Shown: one piece after another, positions 24,027 to 31,617 of the stretch
Position numbering within the stretch: position 1 is the stretch's first letter
How the letters are laid out: each line of letters opens with the position of its first letter
Assembly: GCA_000940995.1 (NCBI GenBank)
Contig: CP005973.1
Span: 1,054,001-1,118,000 of the forward strand
Reading direction: 5' to 3'
From: Photobacterium gaetbulicola Gung47
GTDB lineage: Bacteria > Pseudomonadota > Gammaproteobacteria > Enterobacterales > Vibrionaceae
Length of the DNA: 64,000 nt
Notes under the pieces: model-generated
Databases searched by the model: none
Told to the model about the DNA's origin: nothing
Seen by the model: only the letters and a program-made list of their open reading frames with translations
Translations under genes and position numbers: made by a program

Positions 24027-25457
24027 CTATTGAGCTTCTTTGGCAATTTTGAATGAGCTAATTGCCAAAAGCCTTGCCTGTTTGTGGTCAACAATGGGTT
24101 TGGGGTAATGAATCTGCTCGCTACCTGGCCAAAGGTGTGGCTGGTGAATATATTTGTCCGGCACGTCCTTTAACTCATGCAACCAAGTACGAATAAATTC
24201 TCCTTTTGGATCAAAACGTTCTCCTTGGGTAGTGGGATTAAACACCCTAAAGTAAGGCTGTGCGTCTGTCCCGGTCGAAGCGGCCCACTGCCATCCACCG
24301 TTATTGGATGCAAAATCACCATCGATTAGCTTTGACATAAACCACTGCTCCCCGGCTTGCCAATGAATCAGCAGATCCTTAGTTAGGAAACTGGCAGTGA
24401 TCATCCGCAGCCGATTGTGCATCCAGCCTGTTTGGTTCAGCTGACGCATTGCGGCATCCACAATCGGAAAGCCCGTTAGCCCGTGCTGCCAGGCTGACAA
24501 CAACTCGCTTGATTGCTGCCACTGCACATTTTGGGTCCAGGACTGAAAAGGTTGGCCGCGGCACAAATCAGGGTATGCCACCAGAAGATGACGGTAGAAT
24601 TCACGCCAAATTATTTCATTTAACCAACTAAATGCCCCACTTTCAGGCGCATCCAAACACATTGGGCTCACCGCCATCAGTACCGCTATGCACTGGCGCG
24701 GGGACAACATCCCCAGAGCCAGATAAGGAGACAAGCAACTTGTCCCGTCTATGGCAGGGATATCTCGCTGTTGATGATAGTCTTCGACTTTTTCATAGCA
24801 AAATGTCACTAGACGCTGGCGAATGGTCTCTTCCTCGACCGGCCATGCCATACTGTCTGAAGATGGATAGGTCACCGTGATTTGGCCAGGTTCATCAACA
24901 ACCACCGGATTTTCAACCGGCTCTGGAATAGGCAGCGGTGTTGGCGATAATGCCCGGAACTGTTTTAGCCATTCTCTTCTGAAAGGTGTAAAGACCTTAA
25001 ATGCCTCGCCTTTTTGCGTTTGCACCTTGCCTGGTGCAATCACACAACTATCGTCAAATACACTAAACTTGACCTGCTCTTGGGCTAGGCGATGGCCCGT
25101 CTTGTCATCGCGCTGGAGCTCGTTCCATTCGTATTGCTTGTTGCAAAAAACATGCGAGACACCATGCTTGCTCGATACCTCAAGCAAGGTTTGTGGGATC
25201 TGCTCAAAATCAGCGACTTCCTTGAAAATAAGTGGGATACCAAGCGCTTCCAGTTGCTGCTGCAAAATTGGCAGTCGGCGACGAAGCAAATCCACCTGTA
25301 TCGGGGCAACATGATGTTCATGCCACTGCATCGGCGTGGATACATACAAGGCTATAAGCTGATCACATTGCTCTGCCGCAATAAACAAAGCGGTGTTATC
25401 CACCACACGCAAGTCAGCGCGGAACCAAACCAGGCCAATATGTTTATGCTGACTCAT
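24027..25457 (-). CDS. phr: Deoxyribodipyrimidine photolyase
   Basis: A 476-residue class I photolyase that uses blue light and FADH- to split cyclobutane pyrimidine dimers. The N-terminal antenna-binding domain starts IGLVWFRADLRVVDNTAL. The FAD domain has E281 in WLNEIIWREFYR, WMHNRLRM at 345-352, NNGGWQW at 385-391 and TGTDAQPYFR at 395-404, all usual CPD photolyase residues. The length matches E. coli PhrB (472 residues). The MerR stop lies 14 nt inside the start of this gene. E. coli phr is also preceded by a YbgA (DUF1722) gene, which fits the first gene of this operon. Confidence 0.96.
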   Translation of the reverse strand: MSQHKHIGLVWFRADLRVVDNTALFIAAEQCDQLIALYVSTPMQWHEHHVAPIQVDLLRRRLPILQQQLEALGIPLIFKEVADFEQIPQTLLEVSSKHGVSHVFCNKQYEWNELQRDDKTGHRLAQEQVKFSVFDDSCVIAPGKVQTQKGEAFKVFTPFRREWLKQFRALSPTPLPIPEPVENPVVVDEPGQITVTYPSSDSMAWPVEEETIRQRLVTFCYEKVEDYHQQRDIPAIDGTSCLSPYLALGMLSPRQCIAVLMAVSPMCLDAPESGAFSWLNEIIWREFYRHLLVAYPDLCRGQPFQSWTQNVQWQQSSELLSAWQHGLTGFPIVDAAMRQLNQTGWMHNRLRMITASFLTKDLLIHWQAGEQWFMSKLIDGDFASNNGGWQWAASTGTDAQPYFRVFNPTTQGERFDPKGEFIRTWLHELKDVPDKYIHQPHLWPGSEQIHYPKPIVDHKQARLLAISSFKIAKEAQ

Positions 25458-26268
25458 GTTGCCACTCCAATAGTTCTGGGTGAATAGTATTAATCAGCCC
25501 AAAGGACAGCAGCTCAGAGCCGGTCATACTGATTAACTGCTCTATTTGCGCCAATACGTCTGTTGGCAACTTATTATTACCATCGATATAGAGTTTTTTG
25601 TCAGACCATGAGTTAAGCAGTGACGTCAGTGGGGCTAATTTCCCTTGATATCTCGGTAGTATGGTGACACTGTAACCAGCCTCAGATAACTCCACCGCCT
25701 TTAGCCAGAAACGCGAGCTAGGTTGCTGGTCAAAACTCATCAAGATACACGCTTTCTTATTGCGTTTTCGTGAAGCCGCAATTAACGATAAACAGCGCTC
25801 TTGAAGCACAGTGTCCCAAATCACCCTTTGCACATCCTGTAGCGGGTTGTCTGGTTGGCATATTTCATTGATAACAACTCGCACGATTTTGGATTCCAAC
25901 ACCTTGACAGGATACTCTTTCATCAATTGGATAAGCTGCTTGTCCAGGGAGCTGGCGTTTAACTGCGCGAGCGCGGAAAGTATATTGCCAACCCCCTTTT
26001 GGCTGTCGTTCTGCTCATCGTTATTGTTGTAGGGCGTAAGCTTTCCAAGCATGGGTTTTACTTTGCCGATAGCGACCCCTTTATCAAGCCATTCAACAAT
26101 TTCCCGGATAGTCTTGATGTCCTGAGCAGAGTATAAACGGTGTCCTTTTTCCGTTCTTTTGGGATTGATCAGACCATAACGTCTTTGCCAAGCCCTTAAT
26201 GTCACAGAGTTCACCCCAGTTATTTCTGAGACATCTTTGATGGCATAGTACTTGTTTTCAGAGTCCAT
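25444..26268 (-). CDS. MerR regulator, LitR/CarH-like without cobalamin motif
   Basis: A 274-residue regulator. The MerR helix-turn-helix and wing at residues 6-70 (YAIKDVSEITGVNSVTLRAWQRRYGLINPKRTEKGHR, split here only for reading) end in GHRLYSAQDI. The C-terminal half follows the LitR/CarH pattern of a helical region then a Rossmann-like part (about 165-260). The D-x-H-x-x-G cobalamin motif is absent; that position reads SSRFWLK. It resembles the class of LitR proteins that does not bind B12 and in Pseudomonas putida works with a separate light sensor. It probably controls its own operon through the TGTACA sites upstream. Overlaps both neighbours by 11-14 nt. Confidence 0.82.
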   Translation of the reverse strand: MDSENKYYAIKDVSEITGVNSVTLRAWQRRYGLINPKRTEKGHRLYSAQDIKTIREIVEWLDKGVAIGKVKPMLGKLTPYNNNDEQNDSQKGVGNILSALAQLNASSLDKQLIQLMKEYPVKVLESKIVRVVINEICQPDNPLQDVQRVIWDTVLQERCLSLIAASRKRNKKACILMSFDQQPSSRFWLKAVELSEAGYSVTILPRYQGKLAPLTSLLNSWSDKKLYIDGNNKLPTDVLAQIEQLISMTGSELLSFGLINTIHPELLEWQHESA

Positions 26269-27205
26269 AACGTAGCTTCAAATCTTCAGGGTAAGGGTCA
26301 ATAAAAGTTTGCAACTGCAGATACGGATCAGGGTATTCCCGTAAGTAATGCTTGATCAGTGCCAGAGGGACTAGAATAGGTTGGTGCCCTTCCTTATAGC
26401 TCATAATCAAATCTGATAATTCTTTCTTTTGCTCCTTGGTCAACGAGCGCTTGAAATAACCTTGCAGGTGCATCAACACATTGGTTTTATTTTTTCTCGA
26501 CGCCCGCTCTTTTATAGCCTCCATGAATTGCAATCGATATTCCAAATAGAATTCATCAAGGTCCCACTCGCTAATGTGGGCAACCATACTACCCAATGCT
26601 TTGTAGGCGCTCGGGCTATGCGCCATTAAAACCAGCTTGTAGCGCGAGTGAAATTTAACGATGGATTTTGCTGAAAGCTGATCACGCACCGAATGGTATA
26701 AATCATGAAGGGCGAAGATCCGAAAAACAAAGTTCTCCCTCAATACAGGATCGTTTAATCGACCGTCTTCCTCGACAGGTAACCAAGGCATTTTGCTCAT
26801 CAGTTCTCGGGTATAAATACCGACAGATCCGCCCGGAACAGTATTATTGTTGGGTATGTGAAGTTTTACCCGCTCCATACCGCATGTCGGGGATTTGGCA
26901 CAAACCACATAACCGCACAGATCATCGAACTGCGACGCTTTCTGGTGGGCAAAAGCAACCATCTTGTCGGTATAGTCGACATCTTGCTGCTTGCTCTCTA
27001 CTAACCGTATTTCATCGGAAGGCAATTGAAGTAAACGTATGACTGGACGGGGCACCTGCATGCCAATCCCCATCTCAGGACAAACCGGCTTGAAGGTAAA
27101 GTATTTGGAAAGTTCATCGACGATGAACCGATTGAGCTTGTGGCCACCATCGAATCTGACCCGCTCGCCTAGCACGCAAGCACTAATTCCCACAGGTATC
27201 TGCAT
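26258..27205 (-). CDS. DUF523-DUF1722 fusion (TudS-like / YbgA)
   Basis: A 315-residue protein and first gene of the operon. The N-terminal DUF523 part (about 1-160) has C10 in ISACVLGERVRFDG, C42 in PVCPEMGIG and C108 in KSPTCGMERV. These correspond to the three cysteines that hold a [4Fe-4S] cluster in TudS thiouracil desulfurases. The C-terminal DUF1722 part (about 185-305) matches YbgA, including FHSRYKLVLMAHSPSAYKALG. AGGG lies 6 nt before the ATG. Association with photolyase is conserved, as in the E. coli ybgA-phr pair. A link to thiolated bases or their photoproducts is an attractive inference only. Confidence 0.88.
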   Translation of the reverse strand: MQIPVGISACVLGERVRFDGGHKLNRFIVDELSKYFTFKPVCPEMGIGMQVPRPVIRLLQLPSDEIRLVESKQQDVDYTDKMVAFAHQKASQFDDLCGYVVCAKSPTCGMERVKLHIPNNNTVPGGSVGIYTRELMSKMPWLPVEEDGRLNDPVLRENFVFRIFALHDLYHSVRDQLSAKSIVKFHSRYKLVLMAHSPSAYKALGSMVAHISEWDLDEFYLEYRLQFMEAIKERASRKNKTNVLMHLQGYFKRSLTKEQKKELSDLIMSYKEGHQPILVPLALIKHYLREYPDPYLQLQTFIDPYPEDLKLRYGL

Positions 27206-27216
27206 GACTGTCCCTA

Positions 27217-27246
27217 CCTTGTACAAAAATCACATCTTGTACAAGG
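27217..27246 (-). promoter_or_regulatory. Operator O2: TGTACA-N12-TGTACA
   Basis: A 30-bp site with CCTTGTACAA and TTGTACAAGG at its ends; the two TGTACA units are separated by exactly 12 nt. This fits the pattern T(G/A)TACA-N12-TGTA(C/T)A reported, as I recall, for class II LitR in Pseudomonas putida. It overlaps the predicted transcription start and untranslated leader, a position suited to repression. Confidence 0.7.
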
Positions 27247-27247
27247 A

Positions 27248-27275
27248 AGAATAGACGATCGGTTCAGTTATACAA
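27248..27275 (-). promoter_or_regulatory. Promoter of the photo-oxidative operon
   Basis: On the minus strand TTGTAT (-35, 27275-27270) and TATTCT (-10, 27253-27248) are 16 nt apart. Both elements fall within or between the two operator repeats. Confidence 0.55.
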
Positions 27276-27292
27276 AAAATTTTTTTGTATAA
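27268..27292 (-). promoter_or_regulatory. Operator O1: perfect 12-1-12 inverted repeat over the -35 box
   Basis: TTATACAAAAAA is repeated in inverted form with a single central base. It contains TATACA-N11-TGTATA, one base short of the spacing in O2. Its left arm overlaps the -35 hexamer of the operon. It may be a second regulator site, or partly a terminator-like element for transcripts entering from upstream. Confidence 0.5.
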
Positions 27293-27313
27293 GGGTAAAG
27301 GAGTCAGATCAAC

Positions 27314-27628
27314 TCATTGGCACTCTGTTTCTATCCAACGCAAATAATCACTGTAGCCGGCAGTTATGGGGAGCTGGATGATTTCCGGCGTATCATAATT
27401 GTGGTTGGCAAGTATATCCGCTTCCACTCGGTCATACAGCGCGGTGGTGGTTTTGATTATCACCAGTTTCTCTTGGTCCTGGTTCACTTTCCCCTCCCAG
27501 TGATAGTAACTTTCAATCGCCTGGACCTGTATACACGCTGCCAATCGCTTTTCTATCAAAGAGTGAATGAGTTTTTTACCGATCGCTTCATCGGCAAATG
27601 TTGTCATCACTACACACTTATCCCCCAT
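27314..27628 (-). CDS. cutA: CutA family divalent-cation tolerance protein
   Basis: A 104-residue CutA: MGDKCVVMTTF..., LIEKRLAACIQVQAIESYYHWEGK, EKLVIIKTT and TPEIIQLPI are the family signatures. CutA forms a trimer with a ferredoxin-like fold and has been tied to copper tolerance, although its role remains unclear. I start at the ATG preceded by GAGG at 5 nt; the frame runs 29 codons farther upstream but through the amylase terminator. It lies between the amylase terminator and the promoter of the photo-oxidative operon. Confidence 0.93.
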   Translation of the reverse strand: MGDKCVVMTTFADEAIGKKLIHSLIEKRLAACIQVQAIESYYHWEGKVNQDQEKLVIIKTTTALYDRVEADILANHNYDTPEIIQLPITAGYSDYLRWIETECQ

Positions 27629-27670
27629 CTTCGCCTCTTTATTCAGAAAACTATTTAAGAACAATAACAA

Positions 27671-27696
27671 AAGAGGGAGCATCTCGCTCCCTCTTG
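27671..27696 (-). terminator. Terminator after the alpha-amylase gene
   Basis: AGAGGGAGC and GCTCCCTCT enclose a 5-base loop, followed on the minus strand by TTTTGTTATTG. It lies between the amylase stop (27731) and cutA. Confidence 0.75.
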
Positions 27697-27730
27697 ACTT
27701 AAATAATGCAAACATTTACAAACGGTTGAA

Positions 27731-29758
27731 TCACGGACACTTCGATACCATCAACTGCTCCGGCTCGCCGCTATCAGAAAACGACAGGCTCCAAACATAT
27801 TTGCCGGCTTCAGGTAATGTCACAGCCGTATCTTTACCGTAGCCGCCACGTTTTAGCGTCGCGATTTTTCCTGGCGACAACTCCAGTCCATCAGCAGTGA
27901 ACTGCGGTGACCAATCCTTGCTGGCATATTGCATTCTATAGGCGCCGGCTTTCTCATCCACAACCGCTTGATAAGTGTTATTACCTACATAGCTGTATGC
28001 GCGGTTGGGCTTGTGTTTCCAGCCAGCATCAACAAAATCGCCCACCACGAACAAGGTCTTGCCAACTGGGCCTGCACTGTCAACGGCAGGGTTATCACAC
28101 TGGGCCATAAAGCCCTCGCCCATCAACGATGCGGATGTAGCGGCTGCAGCCTTCATCAAACCAGCGGCTGACGGCTTTTCAATTGACAGGAACTTCGCCT
28201 CAAACGGCTCAAGTTTGATGGAATACTTCCCATCGACAGCGCTGTAAATTTTACCCGTTAGCAAATCAACCAGCTGGCCCTCAGATGCAATCTCACTGGC
28301 TTTCAATACGACGGTGTCAGACTGTGCCGTTGTGCTGACCATATAAAGTAATGTGTCATCATCAGCCTGTTTGTGATCAACATAAACCGTTTCGTTCGCA
28401 ACAATATTGCTACGCTCGCCTCGGCTGAGTGCTGGATGGTCAGCCCTCAAGGCCATAAGCTGAGATACATATTGCTTCAGATCCCGTTGGTTCTCATCGA
28501 GCGTTGCAGTGATCCCCTCGATATTGGCGCTGGTGCGAGCAACATGATCATCACACAGTCCTCGTACTGCGCAGTCTTGTTCAACTTTGTTCGCGTAACC
28601 GTCCAGCTCATCACCAATTTCTTCACCGTAATACAGGGTGATCGGGCCGGAGTACGCGGCCTGGAATGACAAGGCCGCCTTGTGCCTATTCCAGTATTCC
28701 GGTTGTTCCGGCGAAGCAATATTACCTCGCTGCAGCAAATCGCCGAATCGCACCAAATCGTGGTTGCCCAGCATCAGGTTAGGCTTGGCATGGGAAGGAT
28801 AAAGGCTGTGCAGGCTCATCCCTTCATCCAGCCATTTGCCTCCTTTGTTACCAATGCTGTTTTCATTGACAGCAAACGTCTCGACGACACGATAGCGGAC
28901 CGGGAAGTCAAAGGCAGAGCACAATGCGGGATTCCCTTCCATGCCATAGCCTGTCTCTTTGATGTAATTCTCATTGTTCCAGATCTCTGCCACCATGTAA
29001 CCCAGCGGATTGACGGTTTCTCCTTCTGAATTAACATAACTAACCGACTTAGATGCTTGGTCTACACTGGCTCTGATCGCTGCCCATGCCTCGGTAGGTA
29101 CTTGGTAAGCTTGGTCAAGGCGCCATCCGTCAATCTTGAGCTCTTCAATCCAGTAGGTTGCAACCTCTTGGTAAAATTCGAGGCTCTCCGGGTAGCTGAC
29201 AGGGTTGTTTTCGCCGGCAGGTAAGCGCCCCTGCGGCGAAGGCACGACATTGCCTTTGTGATGGCCGAACACCCCGTCAAAGAAAACATAGAGCCCTTTT
29301 TCGTGCGCTTTTTCAACCAGCTCTCTGGCCTGGTCCATAGTGCCGAACCTTGGGTCAACCGCAAAATAATTGCTGGTAAAGTACCCCGTCGCATCTAGCC
29401 TGTCGGCCCAGTGGTCCTGTCCATCAACAGGGATAGAATCAAAAATTGGCGTCAGCCATATTGCATTCATCCCCAAGGACTCGATGTAATCCAGTGAATC
29501 TATGATGCCTTGCAAATCACCTTTGTGATGGCTGGTACCATAGCCTGTGCCGTGGCCAATGCTGCTATCGCCATTTACAAAGCTTTCAACCATGATCTGA
29601 TAAATACGCAAGTCATCAGATTGCGTCATCATCGTGGTATCGCACAGATAAGCGTTCGAGTTTACGCCAGCAACATCAACAGCATTATCTGCACTATTGC
29701 AGGCTGCCAACGACGCGGCAATGGCCACAGCTAGCAAAGATCGTAGGTTCCTTTTCAC
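27731..29758 (-). CDS. Lipoprotein alpha-amylase (GH13)
   Basis: A 675-residue secreted glycoside hydrolase. A signal with lipobox ASLAAC gives a lipidated C20. The GH13 barrel begins DDLRIYQIMVESFVNG, with the nucleophile D215 in GWRLDQA, the acid/base E258 in MVAEIWN and D334 in LGNHDL. The barrel is followed by a beta-sandwich (about 480-540) and a C-terminal domain (about 565-675, from TLFVVGDFVDAGW) resembling starch-binding or E-set modules. It probably degrades alpha-glucans at the cell surface. It stands alone: no malto-oligosaccharide transporter or regulator is nearby. Confidence 0.92.
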   Translation of the reverse strand: MKRNLRSLLAVAIAASLAACNSADNAVDVAGVNSNAYLCDTTMMTQSDDLRIYQIMVESFVNGDSSIGHGTGYGTSHHKGDLQGIIDSLDYIESLGMNAIWLTPIFDSIPVDGQDHWADRLDATGYFTSNYFAVDPRFGTMDQARELVEKAHEKGLYVFFDGVFGHHKGNVVPSPQGRLPAGENNPVSYPESLEFYQEVATYWIEELKIDGWRLDQAYQVPTEAWAAIRASVDQASKSVSYVNSEGETVNPLGYMVAEIWNNENYIKETGYGMEGNPALCSAFDFPVRYRVVETFAVNENSIGNKGGKWLDEGMSLHSLYPSHAKPNLMLGNHDLVRFGDLLQRGNIASPEQPEYWNRHKAALSFQAAYSGPITLYYGEEIGDELDGYANKVEQDCAVRGLCDDHVARTSANIEGITATLDENQRDLKQYVSQLMALRADHPALSRGERSNIVANETVYVDHKQADDDTLLYMVSTTAQSDTVVLKASEIASEGQLVDLLTGKIYSAVDGKYSIKLEPFEAKFLSIEKPSAAGLMKAAAATSASLMGEGFMAQCDNPAVDSAGPVGKTLFVVGDFVDAGWKHKPNRAYSYVGNNTYQAVVDEKAGAYRMQYASKDWSPQFTADGLELSPGKIATLKRGGYGKDTAVTLPEAGKYVWSLSFSDSGEPEQLMVSKCP

Positions 29759-30197
29759 ATCGAGTCTCCAAGTTTGTTTTTATATTTTTCCTATTATTCA
29801 TATCTTTGGAAAACTCATACCCTCCCCCCGTCCACTTTGGTAGGCGTAGACAAGGGGCGTAGAGACGACGAGGTAAATCCGCATCAAAATTGGACGATCA
29901 AATGCTGACAATCAAGCAGTTAACCTTGTACAAAACGAGAGTCAAAGCAAAATTTCGCCCCTTGCTATCAAGTTTCCCCGTTACATACTGTTAAGGAGTG
30001 CTAATTTCATTATCTTTGTTTGCACCAGATACCATGTTCGTGAATAAGCACTCAAATTTCATAATTTCTTCCGCTTAGCTCCGAAAGTGTACAAAACTCC
30101 AACACTTACTCAGTCAGCCGTTATAAACCTGTCGTTGATCCGAATTACACTGATAGAATACGCGCAATAAACATTGCTTAATGGTAGGTACCTAATC
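29759..30197. other. Intergenic region upstream of the amylase
   Basis: About 440 nt between divergent genes. It contains the run CCTCCCCCCG at 29821-29830, two copies of GGCGTAGA spaced 13 bp apart (29843-29850 and 29856-29863) and a lone TTGTACAA at 29926-29933. These may be regulator sites for the amylase. No coding frame stands out. Confidence 0.45.
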
Positions 30198-30548
30198 ATG
30201 CAACATGACCAATTCGAAACACTGGTTAAATCTCTTTGTGAATTGGACTCTGTCCCGCAAGTTCTGGAAGCACTCAAAGCCAGCGACGACACAGAAATTG
30301 CTGAAGCCGCAGCATCGCTAACAGGCCAATTCAAACTGGCTGAAATTGACGGTGAACAGCGCATTTATCATGTTTCTCTGCAGGACAATGATGAAGGCGA
30401 GCAACAAGAATATGCCGAGTGGATCATGAACGTCGGTGATGACGTGATCAAGTTCGTGGCGTGGTTTTTCTTTGATATGTTTGACGTAAAAGCGAAAGAC
30501 GTTTATCAAGCCGCTGGCCGCACATACCAGCAGCCAAAGCGAAAGTAA
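30198..30548 (+). CDS. Conserved acidic hypothetical protein
   Basis: A protein of about 116 residues that I do not recognise. It begins MQHDQFETLVKSLCELDSV, is rich in Asp and Glu, and has no signal peptide or true membrane span; the aromatic stretch IKFVAWFFFDMFDVKAK near residue 90 is amphipathic. An ATG eight codons upstream in the same frame lacks a ribosome site, whereas TAGGT precedes the chosen ATG. Codon use looks like that of its neighbours. It stands alone before two hairpins. Function unknown. Confidence 0.65.
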   Translation: MQHDQFETLVKSLCELDSVPQVLEALKASDDTEIAEAAASLTGQFKLAEIDGEQRIYHVSLQDNDEGEQQEYAEWIMNVGDDVIKFVAWFFFDMFDVKAKDVYQAAGRTYQQPKRK

Positions 30549-30550
30549 TC

Positions 30551-30600
30551 CCGTCATGGTAACGGGCTTATCGGTTCAATCTGCCGACTGAACCGATAAG
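30551..30600. terminator. Double hairpin between convergent genes
   Basis: A small CCCGT/ACGGG hairpin (30551-30566) is followed by a perfect 12-bp stem, CTTATCGGTTCA paired with TGAACCGATAAG (30567-30600). It lies between the hypothetical gene and the AraC gene, and can serve both, though the T tracts are weak. Confidence 0.6.
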
Positions 30601-30628
30601 ACTCTTCTGAGCAGGCCATAAAGTGGCA

Positions 30629-31534
30629 TCATTCCAGCAATAACAATCTCTTTCGGTATTCCCGCGGTGAGCAACCATGATACTGGCGAAAACGGTGGGT
30701 AAAATTGAATGGGTCCTGATAACCCAAGCGCTGTGCTACCATGCCGATGGTCCATTCCCGGTAATACAGTAAATCCACCGCCTTCTCCATTCTGAGTTGA
30801 ATCAAACGCTGCTGCGTTGAACAGCCATACAACTGCTTGGTAATGCGATTTAGTTGCTCTGTACTGAGAAAACACTGCTTAGCGATACCTCTTACCGTCC
30901 AATTGAGGTGTAGCTGTGATTCGATGTCATTAAATACACTTTGAACACGTAATACCGAATTCGAAGGGGCCAGATTGGCGCTTCCGAGCATCAAGCGGGA
31001 TAACTCACTGGCGAACAGTTTCCGATAACTTGCTCGGCCACCAATTTCACTGTGCAGTAAATTCATTACCGACCATACTTGCTCACAAATGTGGCTATGC
31101 TCCACCCTTTGCCCATGGGTCACTAACGGCAACCACTTCTCTCCAGGCTTTAACAGTACCCAAGCCATTTTCCAGCCTTTTCTTTTGTCTACCAGCTCAA
31201 AACGAAACGGCAGCCCTGCCGGTAGAATCGTGAGCGTATTTGGCATCAGATGATACTGGCGTTCGGTAAGGGTTAAGAGGCCCACTCCCTCCAGGGTCAG
31301 TAACAAAGTGTGATTGGTCGTGGCGACCCGCTCTATTTCATATCCCTCGGCCAGCTCGGCCAACCCAGCCATAAAGAAACCGTTATCAGTTAACTCGGGC
31401 AAGTCGGACTGAGTAAGAAAACGCTCTTTACATGACTGGGCTAAATAAACCTCTTCTTTCCAATCTGTTTTGGGCTGTGCCAGGGCAAATCCCATGGTGA
31501 CAGATTCACACAGGTTTTCTGTATTTTCTAACAT
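30629..31534 (-). CDS. AraC family transcriptional regulator
   Basis: A 301-residue regulator. The N-terminal part (about 1-185) has the cupin-like sensor pattern including TLEGVGLLTLTERQYHLMPNTL. The C-terminal AraC DNA-binding domain (about 200-300) has two helix-turn-helix units, the first with WTVRGIAKQCFLSTEQLNRI and the second with WTIGMVAQRLGYQDPFNFTHRFRQYHGCSP. GGAG lies 4 nt before the ATG. It is divergent from the MATE transporter gene with an 83-nt gap between starts, which suggests it controls that pump and itself. The inducer is unknown. Confidence 0.9.
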   Translation of the reverse strand: MLENTENLCESVTMGFALAQPKTDWKEEVYLAQSCKERFLTQSDLPELTDNGFFMAGLAELAEGYEIERVATTNHTLLLTLEGVGLLTLTERQYHLMPNTLTILPAGLPFRFELVDKRKGWKMAWVLLKPGEKWLPLVTHGQRVEHSHICEQVWSVMNLLHSEIGGRASYRKLFASELSRLMLGSANLAPSNSVLRVQSVFNDIESQLHLNWTVRGIAKQCFLSTEQLNRITKQLYGCSTQQRLIQLRMEKAVDLLYYREWTIGMVAQRLGYQDPFNFTHRFRQYHGCSPREYRKRLLLLE

Positions 31535-31617
31535 GTCACTCCAATGACTGGTTCGCTATAGTTGCCGTCGATTACCAAGCCGACCTATCTCTAATTGGTA
31601 TGATTCGGAGACTAACG

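Noticed and set aside
29926..30093. TGTACA elements at 29927 and 30088 as further LitR sites
   Set aside because: Each is a single unit; neither has a partner at 12-nt spacing as in the operator at 27217-27246.
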